DNA of 64,000 bases from an uncultured Lachnospiraceae bacterium (lineage in GTDB: Bacteria > Bacillota > Clostridia > Lachnospirales > Lachnospiraceae), in assembly GCA_934330725.1 (NCBI GenBank), contig CAKRGM010000009.1, forward strand, positions 1-64,000, written 5' to 3'. Below, one piece after another: positions 17,020 to 26,516 of this stretch (within the stretch, counting starts at the first letter, position 1; every line of letters starts with the position of its first letter). A program made the position numbers and the translations under genes. A model generated the notes under the pieces. The model was not told where the DNA came from, made no database searches, and saw nothing but the letters and a program-made list of their open reading frames with translations.

Positions 17020-17156
17020 AGTAAATAACATCCTTTCGTATTTATTAAGCCGAATACCAACCAACAGATACTTGATAATATATCAGATATTTATATTCAG
17101 ACTATTATACAAATAATATACAGTATTTTTATTTACATGTAAATATGGATTTTGCT

Positions 17157-17210
17157 GGAATTGTCTGATAATATGACTATTTGTCACTTTATGTTGAAAT
17201 TGTCAGATAA
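17157..17210. promoter_or_regulatory. pair of direct repeats upstream of gltB, possible regulator sites
   Basis: GGAATTGTCTGATAA (17157-17171) and GAAATTGTCAGATAA (17196-17210) recur 39 bp apart, about 140-190 bp upstream of the gltB start. Spacing near four helical turns would put both on one DNA face. A nitrogen-responsive activator is a guess. Confidence 0.35.
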
Positions 17211-17389
17211 CTTGTTTGTATTATATATAATTTCTCATTATATATATTCAATTTAGAACTATTTTTTCATTTTTGTACTAAAATAAAAAATAGAAAAGTT
17301 GTAATTTTACGCATGTAACGCAAATTGTGTGTAAATTGTATGTATTTATTCTGTCCAATAATATATACTTATGGTATATATTATTCATT

Positions 17390-17427
17390 ATTGCGTATCA
17401 TTAACACGTATTTTAATGATACGCAAT
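17390..17427. terminator. hairpin after the lipid kinase gene
   Basis: A 14-bp perfect stem, ATTGCGTATCATTA (17390-17403) with its complement (17414-17427), lies downstream of the kinase stop. It lacks a clear T tract. Confidence 0.5.
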
Positions 17428-17453
17428 TATCATTTTCCCGGTACATCAATGTA

Positions 17454-18371
17454 CTAATTCTTTAACTGTGCTTCATTTTTTCCTCTGATTATAAATTCAA
17501 CTGCATTATGAATCACTTCGATATGCACACTGTCATATGTCCCCCCATATTCGCCATCGACAGTCCAGCTTATCTGTTCATCAGATTCAAAATAAATTTC
17601 ATTTGCTTTGAATGACTGTATCAGACTGCATTTCTCATAGTTTTGTGACAATACCGCTGCAATAACCTGCTGGAAGTCCAGCGGATTCTTTAATTCCCTT
17701 ACGAGAGCCACTTCAAACAGTCCATCCCTAAGATTTACATCACCAGGAACAACGCCCCTGAAACCGCCAACTGACCTTGTATTGCTCACCATTCCATAAA
17801 TAAACGAGCCTTCAATATCTGTATCATTTGTATGTATCTTAATATGATACGGTTTTAAATCTGTAAGGGATTTCATTCCCTCAAGAAGGTATGCCGGATG
17901 TCCCAGCACATTTTTTAATGCCTGCGGTGTCTCATATGAAACCTTTGTAAATGCACCAAAGGCTGCAACATAATTAAATGTTTTGCCATTAAGCATTCCA
18001 ATATCGCATTTTCTTCGTCTTCCGACTGTAATATTTCTTGCTGCCTGAAGCATATCCTTTGGAATTTTTAAGCTGACTGCAAAATCATTTGTTGTTCCGC
18101 TTGGTATATATCCTATCGGTGGCTTTTTCCCCGAAAGCGAAAGAACTGCCTCCACTGTCTCGTTTAATGTTCCATCACCGCCGCTGCATACAACACAATT
18201 ATAGCCTGCTGCATTATTTAGTATATACTCATAGCCGTCTCTTGGTGCCTTTGTTGGGTATACTGTCACCTCAAATCCGGCATCAGAGAAAATCTGTATT
18301 ATTTCTAAAAGCTTATTTTTAATCTGCCCTTTCCCTGAATTGGGATTAAACACAAACAGTAATTTTTTCAT
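17454..18371 (-). CDS. diacylglycerol kinase-like lipid kinase (YegS/BmrU/DagK family)
   Basis: 305 residues with the DAGK catalytic fold: FNPNSGKG near residue 8, the nucleotide-binding loop SGGDGTLNE near residue 61, and IPSGTTNDFA near residue 88. The second domain carries GMLNGKTFNYVAAFGAFT and NLRDGLFEV. Family members phosphorylate diacylglycerol or related lipids at the membrane, recycling lipid from envelope turnover. ATG 18371 is only seven bases after the upstream MBL gene, whose stop lies in the ribosome site, so the two are cotranscribed. The in-frame upstream extension lies within the previous gene and is rejected. Confidence 0.92.
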   Translation of the reverse strand: MKKLLFVFNPNSGKGQIKNKLLEIIQIFSDAGFEVTVYPTKAPRDGYEYILNNAAGYNCVVCSGGDGTLNETVEAVLSLSGKKPPIGYIPSGTTNDFAVSLKIPKDMLQAARNITVGRRRKCDIGMLNGKTFNYVAAFGAFTKVSYETPQALKNVLGHPAYLLEGMKSLTDLKPYHIKIHTNDTDIEGSFIYGMVSNTRSVGGFRGVVPGDVNLRDGLFEVALVRELKNPLDFQQVIAAVLSQNYEKCSLIQSFKANEIYFESDEQISWTVDGEYGGTYDSVHIEVIHNAVEFIIRGKNEAQLKN

Positions 18372-18378
18372 ACCAATC

Positions 18379-19977
18379 CTACCTGTCCCATTTATCGCAA
18401 AGTGAATTAATCTGATCTGTAAACTTTGCCAGATCCTTATTAGCACCACCCTCGTTATGATTAATAACTGTAAGAAGTCTCTTGCCGGCTGCAACGAGTC
18501 TTGCAAATACACTGTTATTCCTGTTAATAACTGTTCTTCTTGACTTCTTCTGTTTATTGCCTTCACTTAAGCACTCACCTGTAACAAGATCAAAACTTGC
18601 TCCCGTATATGGTGATGTTGCATTGTATCCGTATTCGTCCTTAAGGCATGCTGTGAATTCCTCGCATACACTGTCCTCTCCATGCACTACAAATACCTGC
18701 TGTGGCTTTTCCTTAAATGAATTCACCCACTTTAGCAGTCCCTGTTTATCTGCGTGTCCACTTGCACCCGGAAGCTGCACTATTTCTGCCTGTATGCTTA
18801 TAGGTTCGCCGAACAGCTTTATCTCCTTTGCGCCATCAACTATAATTCTGCCTGTCGTTCCCACTGCCTGATATCCTGCAAAAAGTATCGTACATTCCGG
18901 TCTCCACAAATTATGTTTTAAATGATGCCTTATTCGTCCTGCCTCACACATTCCTGATGCTGATATTATTACCTTTGGCTTTGAATCAAAATTTATCATC
19001 TTTGATTCATCACCTGTTACAGCAACCTTAAGTCCATTGAATGTCAGCGGATTAATGCCTTTATTAACAAGCTCCATTGCATCTTTATCATAACATTCTA
19101 TATAATTTTTTGTAAAAATGCTTGTAGCTTCAATTGCAAGAGGACTGTCAACATAAACATCAAAATCATATTTTATAAGATTATCTTCTTTAATCTTTCT
19201 TATAAAGTATAAAAGTTCCTGCGTTCTTCCAACTGCAAATGATGGTATTACAACATTACCACCCCTGTCAAATGTCCTTTTAAACACTTTGACAAGTTCC
19301 TGTACATAATCCGGTGTTCCGCCATGGCTTCTGTTTCCATATGTCGATTCCATTACTACATAATCAGCTTCATCAATATAAACCGGATCTTTAATAAGCG
19401 GCTTATTTACATTTCCGATGTCTCCCGAAAATACAATCTTTTTTGAAACTGAATTCTCATTAACCCACACTTCAATACTCGATGAACCGAGCAGATGTCC
19501 TGCATCTGTAAATCTTATCTGTATTCCGTCAGTAAGATCAAGTTTTGTATCATATGGGCACCCTACAAACTGCTTCATTACATTTGTAACTGCATCCATA
19601 TCATATAAAGGAATAAATTCCTTTAATGTACCATTTGATCTTTTTGCCTTACGGTTGCGCCATTCAGCTTCAAACATCTGAATGTGTGCACTGTCCTTAA
19701 GCATTATGGAACAAAGATCAACCGTAGGCTTTGTTGCAAAAACCTTTCCCCTGAAACCATTCACATACAAAAGCGGAATAAGTCCCGAATGATCGATATG
19801 TGCATGTGTAAGCAGCACGTAATCAACATCACTTGCAGGTATTGGCAGTTCCTGATTCTCATAAACATCATTGCCCTGTTCCATACCGCAGTCAATAAGT
19901 ATATGCCTGCCACATGCATTTAAATAATGACAGCTGCCCGTTACCTCATGGTCAGCCCCTAAAAAAGTAAGTCTCAT
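18379..19977 (-). CDS. MBL-fold beta-CASP hydrolase/exonuclease
   Basis: A 532-residue metallo-beta-lactamase fold protein with the HxHxDH zinc motif THAHIDHSG near residue 55, further metal ligands in DAGHLLGSS near residue 152, and the beta-CASP signatures (VIPSFAVGRTQELLY, ISASGMCEAGRIRHHL, SGHADKQGLL). The family includes RNA nucleases related to CPSF-73 and archaeal aCPSF; RNA processing is the likely but untested role. Both the GGGGGCGGGG-rich leader and the start MRLTFLGA support ATG 19977. The C-terminal 50 residues are basic and family-atypical. Confidence 0.9.
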   Translation of the reverse strand: MRLTFLGADHEVTGSCHYLNACGRHILIDCGMEQGNDVYENQELPIPASDVDYVLLTHAHIDHSGLIPLLYVNGFRGKVFATKPTVDLCSIMLKDSAHIQMFEAEWRNRKAKRSNGTLKEFIPLYDMDAVTNVMKQFVGCPYDTKLDLTDGIQIRFTDAGHLLGSSSIEVWVNENSVSKKIVFSGDIGNVNKPLIKDPVYIDEADYVVMESTYGNRSHGGTPDYVQELVKVFKRTFDRGGNVVIPSFAVGRTQELLYFIRKIKEDNLIKYDFDVYVDSPLAIEATSIFTKNYIECYDKDAMELVNKGINPLTFNGLKVAVTGDESKMINFDSKPKVIISASGMCEAGRIRHHLKHNLWRPECTILFAGYQAVGTTGRIIVDGAKEIKLFGEPISIQAEIVQLPGASGHADKQGLLKWVNSFKEKPQQVFVVHGEDSVCEEFTACLKDEYGYNATSPYTGASFDLVTGECLSEGNKQKKSRRTVINRNNSVFARLVAAGKRLLTVINHNEGGANKDLAKFTDQINSLCDKWDR

Positions 19978-20164
19978 AATCCCCGCCCCCTTTTTATTTT
20001 GCATTAAATTCACTTATCTTTTGTATTCTGCTTACATATTATTCACCTGGCTTCTTGATTTTATTTTATCATTATGCCCGCATTTGTTCAATAATTATTA
20101 CATTTATTAAGCATAATATATATTTTTGTATCATAGTCATTATAAAAAAAGGTTCTTTTACATT

Positions 20165-22018
20165 ATGTGTGGTATTTCTGGTTTTTTTAACGGATATGTT
20201 GATTATTTAAGTGATGAACTCAACTTCAAGCATATCCTTCTTAATATGTGCAAATCTCTTAAGCACCGTGGTCCTGATGCTTCAGGAATCTATCTTTCAA
20301 AAAGGTGTGGACTTTCCCACGACAGGCTTTCCATAATTGATATTGAAAACGGTTCCCAGCCTATGCAAAAAAATATAGACGGATTTTCATATACTATAGT
20401 TTATAATGGGGAAATTTATAATACCATGGAGCTGCGTAACGAACTGCTGCTTCATAATATAACCCCTGAAACCTCCTCTGATACTGAACTTCTGCTTCTA
20501 TCCTTTTTAGAATTTGGCAGTGATTTTATCCAGAAGGTAAATGGAATTTTTTCATTTGCTATTTATGACGAAAGACATGAAACCATAACCCTTTATCGTG
20601 ACCCGTTCGGTGTGAAACCGCTGTTTTATACAAGCGTTGGTGACACTTTTCTTTTTGGTTCGGAACCAAAGGCAATTCTTTCCTACCCTGGAGTAAAAGC
20701 CATTATTGAAAAAAACGGACTTAACGAAATTCTTTCACTCGGTCCTGCCCGTTCTCCCGGATGCGGAATATTTAAAGATTTTCACGAGGTTCTTCCCGGA
20801 TATTATATTACAGTGTCCCGTTTTGGTATAAATAAAACATGCTACTTCCGGCTTGAAAGCAGGCCTCATTTTGATTCATATGATGAAACCATTGAAAAAA
20901 CAAGATTTCTTATAACTGATTCTATAAAACGCCAGATGATTTCTGATGTTAATATATGCACCTTTTTATCCGGAGGTGTTGATTCAAGCGTCGTTTCCGC
21001 CGTATGCGCCGCCCAGCTTAAAGAGCAGGGAAAAACACTCCACACATTCTCATTTGATTTTACAGGAAATAATAAATATTTCAGGGCAAATTCATTCCAG
21101 CCATCACAGGATCGTCCCTACGTTGATAAAATGACTGAATTTTTAGATTCAAAACATGAATACCTTGAATGCACAAACCAGATTCAGGCTGATTATCTGT
21201 TCCGCTCTGTTGATGCACATGACTTTCCATGCATGGCTGATGTAGACTCATCACTGCTTTATTTCTGTGAACAGGTAAGCCATTCTGAAAAGGTCGTCCT
21301 TACCGGAGAATGTGCTGATGAAGTTTTCGGAGGCTATCCGTGGTTTCATTTAGAAAAATTTTTAAACAGCAATACATTTCCATGGACTCCTGACCTTTCT
21401 TTCAGGAAACGCCTTGTTAAGCAGGAGCTCCTTGATTGTCTTGACATGGATGAATACGTTGCTGCTGCTTATGAAAAAGCTATAAGTGAAATAGCTGTCC
21501 TTCCCCATGAAAATGAGACACAGACTAACCGCAGACGCATTGGGTATCTTAATATCCGTTTCTTTATGCAGACACTTTTAAACCGGATGGACCGTACCAG
21601 TATGTATAACGGACTTGAGGCAAGAGTGCCATTTGCTGATAAAGAACTGGTTTCGTATGTCTTTAATATTCCATGGGAAATGAAGGCTAAAAACGGGCTT
21701 GTAAAAAATGTACTGCGTCAGGCTGCAAAGGGACTGCTGCCTGATGAAATTCTCTTCAGACAGAAGAGTCCCTACCCGAAAACTTATAATCCGGGTTATG
21801 AAAATATTTTAAAGACAATGTTAATCGATGAATTAAACAGTGCCGGCTGTCCGTTAAAAGATATTGTGAATGAAACTGCACTTAATAAATTTTTAAGCCG
21901 TCCTAAAGATTACGGTCAGCCCTGGTATGGACAGTTAATGGCCGGTCCTCAGATGATTGCATATCTTCTGCAGATAAATTATTTTCTAAAAAGCAGACAC
22001 GTAGATGTCCGGGTATAA
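20165..22018 (+). CDS. asnB: asparagine synthase (glutamine-hydrolysing)
   Basis: A 617-residue AsnB. The N-terminal amidotransferase begins MCGISGFF, so Cys2 is the nucleophile after Met removal; glutaminase residues follow (LKHRGPDASG, VYNGEIYN). The synthetase half has the ATP-pyrophosphatase loop FLSGGVDSS near residue 269 and GECADEVFGGYPW near residue 395. It converts aspartate, glutamine and ATP to asparagine. Start ATG 20165 is dictated by the catalytic Cys; the ribosome site is weak (AAAAAGG). It is monocistronic on the plus strand, followed by a strong terminator. Confidence 0.96.
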   Translation: MCGISGFFNGYVDYLSDELNFKHILLNMCKSLKHRGPDASGIYLSKRCGLSHDRLSIIDIENGSQPMQKNIDGFSYTIVYNGEIYNTMELRNELLLHNITPETSSDTELLLLSFLEFGSDFIQKVNGIFSFAIYDERHETITLYRDPFGVKPLFYTSVGDTFLFGSEPKAILSYPGVKAIIEKNGLNEILSLGPARSPGCGIFKDFHEVLPGYYITVSRFGINKTCYFRLESRPHFDSYDETIEKTRFLITDSIKRQMISDVNICTFLSGGVDSSVVSAVCAAQLKEQGKTLHTFSFDFTGNNKYFRANSFQPSQDRPYVDKMTEFLDSKHEYLECTNQIQADYLFRSVDAHDFPCMADVDSSLLYFCEQVSHSEKVVLTGECADEVFGGYPWFHLEKFLNSNTFPWTPDLSFRKRLVKQELLDCLDMDEYVAAAYEKAISEIAVLPHENETQTNRRRIGYLNIRFFMQTLLNRMDRTSMYNGLEARVPFADKELVSYVFNIPWEMKAKNGLVKNVLRQAAKGLLPDEILFRQKSPYPKTYNPGYENILKTMLIDELNSAGCPLKDIVNETALNKFLSRPKDYGQPWYGQLMAGPQMIAYLLQINYFLKSRHVDVRV

Positions 22019-22033
22019 ATAATCACATTTTAA

Positions 22034-22090
22034 GCAGCGGTGCATTATGCGGTAAATGACACCGCCTTATGCACCGCTGCATGTTTTTAC
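22034..22090 (+). terminator. terminator of asnB
   Basis: A long, nearly perfect stem (GCAGCGGTGCAT...ATGCACCGCTGC) with a second inner helix (GCGGT/ACCGC) is followed by a T5 tract. Confidence 0.9.
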
Positions 22091-22159
22091 ACCTTTACTG
22101 TTTTTATTACTTTTATTAATTCTTATAATGTATTGGGGATATGCTGCTATATTTTACTA

Positions 22160-22747
22160 TCAGGGTGCCTGTATCACCGGCTGAAGCTGTCTGCCGTCAA
22201 GCGCTGCCTGAATTGTTTCCGGTATAAGCTTTGTACAGGCTATCATTGAATTATGCTTACATTTATAATTATCCTGTCCAAATGGTACAAAATATATATT
22301 TTTCATATTCATAAGAAGACCGATATTTTTAAAATTCATTCCAAGTGCATCATTTGTTGAAACAGATATGACAAGCGGCTTTTCATTTCTTAAATGCGCT
22401 TTTGCAGCCATAAGTACAGATGAATCCGTTATGCCATTGCTTAATTTGGCAAGAGTATTGCCGGTGCATGGAGCAATCACAAGCACATCAAGAAAATTAC
22501 CGGGGCCTATGGTTTCCGCTTCAACTATGCTTCCCATCCCGGTTTCATGCGTTATGTCCCTTACACTTTTTACAAATTCATCCGCCTTTTTGAATCTGTT
22601 GTCAGTCACTAATACTCTCTCCGAAAAAACCGGCACTATACGCCAGTCTTTTTTAACAAGCTCCCTCAATACTGTTAATATTTTTTCAAATGTACAAAAT
22701 GAACCAGTTATGGCAAAGCCAACTGTCAATTTTTTATTCTGGTCCAT
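22160..22747 (-). CDS. dpaB: dipicolinate synthase subunit B
   Basis: A 195-residue flavoprotein-like fold: VGFAITGSFCTFEK near residue 8, the substrate/flavin loop VIAPCTGNTLAKLSNGI near residue 90 and PLVISVSTNDALG near residue 123. It matches SpoVFB, which with DpaA turns dihydrodipicolinate pathway intermediates into dipicolinic acid during sporulation in the mother cell. ATG 22747 follows GAGGTG; an in-frame GTG nine bases upstream would lie on that site. It follows dpaA by 41 bp in one operon. Confidence 0.95.
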   Translation of the reverse strand: MDQNKKLTVGFAITGSFCTFEKILTVLRELVKKDWRIVPVFSERVLVTDNRFKKADEFVKSVRDITHETGMGSIVEAETIGPGNFLDVLVIAPCTGNTLAKLSNGITDSSVLMAAKAHLRNEKPLVISVSTNDALGMNFKNIGLLMNMKNIYFVPFGQDNYKCKHNSMIACTKLIPETIQAALDGRQLQPVIQAP

Positions 22748-22788
22748 GTTTGTCACCTCATTTCAAGCTTTATTCCATTTTTGATTTT

Positions 22789-23670
22789 TCATACTATTTT
22801 CATGTTCTTTTTTATAACTTCAAGGAGCACCTTTGCAGATGATTCAGGTGCAAACTTTCCAGGCAGCCCGAGTGCATGGCACGCCTTAATATCGTTTTCA
22901 ATGCAATAATCAAAATCAACACCACCCGGATTTGATGCTATATCAATTATTGTTATTTCTTTTGAAAACTTCTGCAATATATCTGAATTAAATATTTTCT
23001 CCGGCACAGTGTTAAAAAGAAAATCATATTTCTTCATGTCATGTATCACTGCAATATCACTTTCATATGCATAACCATATGCACCCGCTTTTGCACGCCT
23101 GCCCTCATCTGTCTCAAGCACCGTCACATTACAATTAAATGCCTGAAGCCTGTTTGCCAGAATTTCACCACATCTTCCAAATCCCGCCAGCAGTACATTA
23201 CTCATGTTTAAATTAATATCACTTAACGTAACTGCCTGTGCAACAGCACCTTCTGCTGTAGCCACAGCATTTGCATAGGCGGCAGCATCTGATTCCATGT
23301 ACTCAATGAATCTTCTTTCGCCGGAAATTATGCCGTCTTTTGCATCACAGCTGTTAATATCAGGCTCTGCGCCGGCGCCACTGATTCCGCATCCAAATAT
23401 ATTTTCAGCCCTTATGCCACAGCCATATAGCCGCTTATAATGTCTGATACTGTCTGAAACCGGAAGCAATATTGCATCGAATATCTTATCTGTCAGATTA
23501 TTAAGTGTATTAAATTTATATAATTTACCTGTTTTATTATCTTTACGGTATTCCCCGGATTTGTCAGTTTCATTAATAAATGTTACATCATGCCCTGCGT
23601 TGCACAGCATTTTTCTAAGATATTCCTGTCTTTTATCATACGCTATAACCAAAAACCTTTTCTTTTTCAT
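22789..23670 (-). CDS. dpaA: dipicolinate synthase subunit A
   Basis: A 293-residue protein with a Rossmann fold: VLLAGFGRCGEILANRL near residue 158, followed by an acidic strand end (VTVLETDEGRR). The N-terminal half, FLVIAYDKRQEYLRKML, and the C-terminal IDIASNPGGVDFDYC with ALGLPGKFAPESSAK match SpoVFA. With DpaB it makes dipicolinic acid, the calcium chelator of the spore core. ATG 23670 follows AAGGAGGGAG. Spore-forming capacity is thus supported by two loci in the window, dpaAB and cotJABC. Confidence 0.95.
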   Translation of the reverse strand: MKKKRFLVIAYDKRQEYLRKMLCNAGHDVTFINETDKSGEYRKDNKTGKLYKFNTLNNLTDKIFDAILLPVSDSIRHYKRLYGCGIRAENIFGCGISGAGAEPDINSCDAKDGIISGERRFIEYMESDAAAYANAVATAEGAVAQAVTLSDINLNMSNVLLAGFGRCGEILANRLQAFNCNVTVLETDEGRRAKAGAYGYAYESDIAVIHDMKKYDFLFNTVPEKIFNSDILQKFSKEITIIDIASNPGGVDFDYCIENDIKACHALGLPGKFAPESSAKVLLEVIKKNMKIV

Positions 23671-23702
23671 GCAACTCCCTCCTTCATACATTTTATGCAG
23701 AA

Positions 23703-23790
23703 ACAGGTAATTGCGAAACTCCTAAATTATTAAGTACAGTTGAGCAGAATTAATAATTTCATTAAGCAGGCGCTTTAGTGTGGCCGGTAC
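23703..23790. repeat. MITE-like intergenic element, copy 2 (5' part)
   Basis: The stretch beginning CAGGTAATTGCGAAACTC repeats copy 1 over about 85 bp, including GTACAGTT-like, GAATTA, AAGCAGG and CTTTAGTG blocks. The right inverted repeat seen in copy 1 is missing. A different GC-rich hairpin (GGTAC...GTACC) follows, which may be a separate insertion or terminator. Confidence 0.65.
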
Positions 23791-23954
23791 TTAGGCGTGT
23801 ATTTTACCGCCTTACGTACCGCTGCCAGCATTTTCTCATATACAGGTGAATAAATTTTCCATATCTGTCATATAATTCCTAAGTACGTTATTTCTATTAT
23901 TTTCTAAAATATGCAGCCTCTTCTTTATGTGCTGCAGGAAAGGTATGGTCTTTT

Positions 23955-25802
23955 ATGAAACGAGGGTTCTTAAAGAAACTCTTACCAATGATTTTATGTT
24001 TTACCTTACTCTTCGGATTAAATGTAGTATATGCTGATGATAATCAGAGCTTTGATAATATTTACATCGGTGACGGTGAGCGCGGTATGACCGTTGATAA
24101 CTGTATTACTACTCTTTTCAGGCTCTCTGACCAGAGCAATAATATCAACAATGCCTACTGTGTTGACAGGAGTACAAGTATACGGGATAACGCTGCATAT
24201 TCCCGTGTAAATGTCAGTGATGCCGACTATTATACCCAGGAGTCAGCTAACCACATCCGTGCCATTATCCAGAACGCATATCCTTTTATCAGTATTTCTG
24301 AGGTAATTAACCGCTCAGGTATACGTGGAATTAGTACAACAGAAGCAATTACCGCTACACAGCTTGCCATCTGGCATTATTCTAATGAGTCTGATGTTGT
24401 ATCTGAAAATACAAATGTAGATGCATTATTTAACTGGTATATAAATCTTGCACCTGCAACAGTCTCAAATGTTCCAATCGGAAACGTAAACATAAATGCT
24501 GTAACATCAAAGTCTGGTGATAGTTACACTTGTGTGGTACGTTACAGTACAAATGCCAGAAATGTCAATGGCTCCGGCGTTGAATTATCCTTGAATACGA
24601 GTAAGGATATTTCCACCGAATATCCAATGATAAGCCGTGTTGATAACGGTGTCGTGGATGGCGAAAACCAGGTCACATTTACAAACATCCCTGCTGATGC
24701 CACTCTTGATTTCACTGCATCCGGAATACAAAATGTTGATTTTGACGGATATTTCTACAGTCCTGAAGGCGGACGAAAAGCATCGCAGAGTCTTGTAGGT
24801 GCTTACATTGGAAATACTGCTATTTCCGCAAGTGCATCCTTTACACCATCATCTGATGATGACAATGCCATAAAAATTATAAAGATTGATTCAGCTACAG
24901 GAGAACCTCTTGCAGGTGCCGTATTTGAGATATCTGATAATGAAAACTTTACCGGCACTGTCTATACCGTAACTACCGACAGCAATGGTATTGCAATCCA
25001 GGGTGGTCTTACAGCCGGAAGATGGTTTGTACGCGAAACAAAAGCACCTCAGGGATATATTTCTTATGAAAAGCCTTTTAGCGTTTCTGTTGGAAATGGT
25101 ACTACTGTTGCCGAATGCAAGAATACGGCTTATGGCTCAATTCAGATTTTAAAGTCTGATGAAAATGGTAATCCTGTGAATGGTGCACATTTTTCAATTT
25201 ATAAGGGTGAAGCCGTATCAGATAATGCGCTTTTGTATTCAGATTTAATATCTGATGAAGCCGGTGTAATTATTCAAAAGGATATTGAACCCGGCGTATA
25301 TACAATTGTTGAGACTGAGGCTCCACATGGCTATCACTTAAATTCTACTCCGGTCACTGTCACCGTTAAACCGGGTGAAACTGCAAAGGTTTCTGTCACA
25401 GATGAAACCATCAAAAAAGGTATTATCAACATTTTTAAGAAAGATGCCGTAAGCGGTGAACAGTTAAGCGGTGCTGAAATTGAAGTCTTCAAAGATGAGG
25501 CTTTAACACAGTCCGTCGGTCGTTTTATCACATCAAAGGATAATCCTGTAAGCACAGATAAACTTGAGCCGGGAACTTACTATGTAAAAGAGATTTCAGC
25601 CCCTGATGGTTATTTAAATGATGACACTGATGTTAAAATCGTAAATGTGCCTGAAGGCGGAAGTGTTGATGTAACCTTCTTTAATAACCAGGTTCCAAAG
25701 ACTGCTGGCAACTTTGCACTGGTACTTTTTACAGGTATTGGAATGCTTTCCGGCTGTGCTGTATTAACCTTTGCCTTCCGTAAGCATCTGATCAGACGAT
25801 GA
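23955..25802 (+). CDS. cell-wall-anchored adhesin with thioester domain and SpaA/Cna_B repeats
   Basis: 615 residues: signal peptide (1-27), thioester domain, then three SpaA/Cna_B-type beta domains (about residues 305-395, 396-490 and 492-577; the G-x-Y pattern APQGY, APHGY and APDGY ends each) and a sorting tail. Cys69 (AYCVD) and Gln136 (TATQLAIWHYS) are placed as in class I thioester domains, where they form an internal bond that attaches covalently to host ligands. Lys and Asn/Glu residues for isopeptide bonds appear plausible in the repeats. The tail has VPKTAG (580-585), a hydrophobic helix and RKHLIRR. The next gene is its sortase. Confidence 0.92.
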   Translation: MKRGFLKKLLPMILCFTLLFGLNVVYADDNQSFDNIYIGDGERGMTVDNCITTLFRLSDQSNNINNAYCVDRSTSIRDNAAYSRVNVSDADYYTQESANHIRAIIQNAYPFISISEVINRSGIRGISTTEAITATQLAIWHYSNESDVVSENTNVDALFNWYINLAPATVSNVPIGNVNINAVTSKSGDSYTCVVRYSTNARNVNGSGVELSLNTSKDISTEYPMISRVDNGVVDGENQVTFTNIPADATLDFTASGIQNVDFDGYFYSPEGGRKASQSLVGAYIGNTAISASASFTPSSDDDNAIKIIKIDSATGEPLAGAVFEISDNENFTGTVYTVTTDSNGIAIQGGLTAGRWFVRETKAPQGYISYEKPFSVSVGNGTTVAECKNTAYGSIQILKSDENGNPVNGAHFSIYKGEAVSDNALLYSDLISDEAGVIIQKDIEPGVYTIVETEAPHGYHLNSTPVTVTVKPGETAKVSVTDETIKKGIINIFKKDAVSGEQLSGAEIEVFKDEALTQSVGRFITSKDNPVSTDKLEPGTYYVKEISAPDGYLNDDTDVKIVNVPEGGSVDVTFFNNQVPKTAGNFALVLFTGIGMLSGCAVLTFAFRKHLIRR

Positions 25803-26434
25803 AAACTGTAAAATCAACATGGAAGCTGTCTGCTGTCGGCTGTGTCGTTATCGTATTTTTTATTATATCAATAATCGTTATAATTGCCGGCATTGTTATT
25901 CTTGTTAATGTAAACCATGATATAAAAAAAGGGGTCAACGAGGCTGAAGACGTTATTACCCATAATGACGACCCCCACGATAACAAAATGCCTGAAGCTT
26001 ATACTATTAACGCCGGTAAAGCAGGTGATTATTCAGACGCCATTGCTATTCTGACATTTATTGACGATAAAAATGCAAAGGTCGGCATTTTTAATGGAAT
26101 AACAAATGATATATTGCGAAAAGGTGCCGGAAGAGACACTAATACTGCCCTTCCAAATGAATCCGGCAACTGTGTATTATATGCACACCGCGACTCAGGC
26201 TTTGCATCTCTTACCACAATTAAAATAAATGATTGCATCAGCCTGCAGACAAAACAAAGCACATTAACATACCATGTAACAGATGTAAGGATCACTACCC
26301 CCAACGATCCGTCAATATACGCTAAAACAGACGAAAAGCAGGTTACTCTTGTAACCTGCTATCCATTCTCATATGTCGGCCCCGCCCCACAGCGATGTGT
26401 TGTAACCGCGGACGCAGACAAAACAGGTCAGTGA
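25799..26434 (+). CDS. class D-like sortase paired with the adhesin
   Basis: 211 residues with an N-terminal membrane anchor (about residues 12-38) and a sortase domain. Catalytic residues are His130 in LYAHRDSGF, Cys187 in TLVTCYPF and Arg199 in APQRCVV, in the order and spacing of class D-like sortases. The start overlaps the adhesin stop by four bases, so they are one operon and the enzyme presumably cuts the VPKTAG signal to anchor the adhesin. This signal departs from LPXTG at the first residue and at the position after Thr. A terminator follows at once. Confidence 0.92.
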   Translation: MKTVKSTWKLSAVGCVVIVFFIISIIVIIAGIVILVNVNHDIKKGVNEAEDVITHNDDPHDNKMPEAYTINAGKAGDYSDAIAILTFIDDKNAKVGIFNGITNDILRKGAGRDTNTALPNESGNCVLYAHRDSGFASLTTIKINDCISLQTKQSTLTYHVTDVRITTPNDPSIYAKTDEKQVTLVTCYPFSYVGPAPQRCVVTADADKTGQ

Positions 26435-26452
26435 TTGCTGGCCTGTTTTTTT
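26421..26452 (+). terminator. terminator of the adhesin-sortase operon
   Basis: AACAGGTCAG pairs with CTGGCCTGTT (one G-T pair) before a T7 tract; the stem overlaps the last codons of the sortase gene. Confidence 0.85.
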
Positions 26453-26516
26453 GAGTTTTACTAATTCTATGTCGTGTCTGTACAAACGCCATATTCATAC
26501 AGTGTTGCTTAAAATT

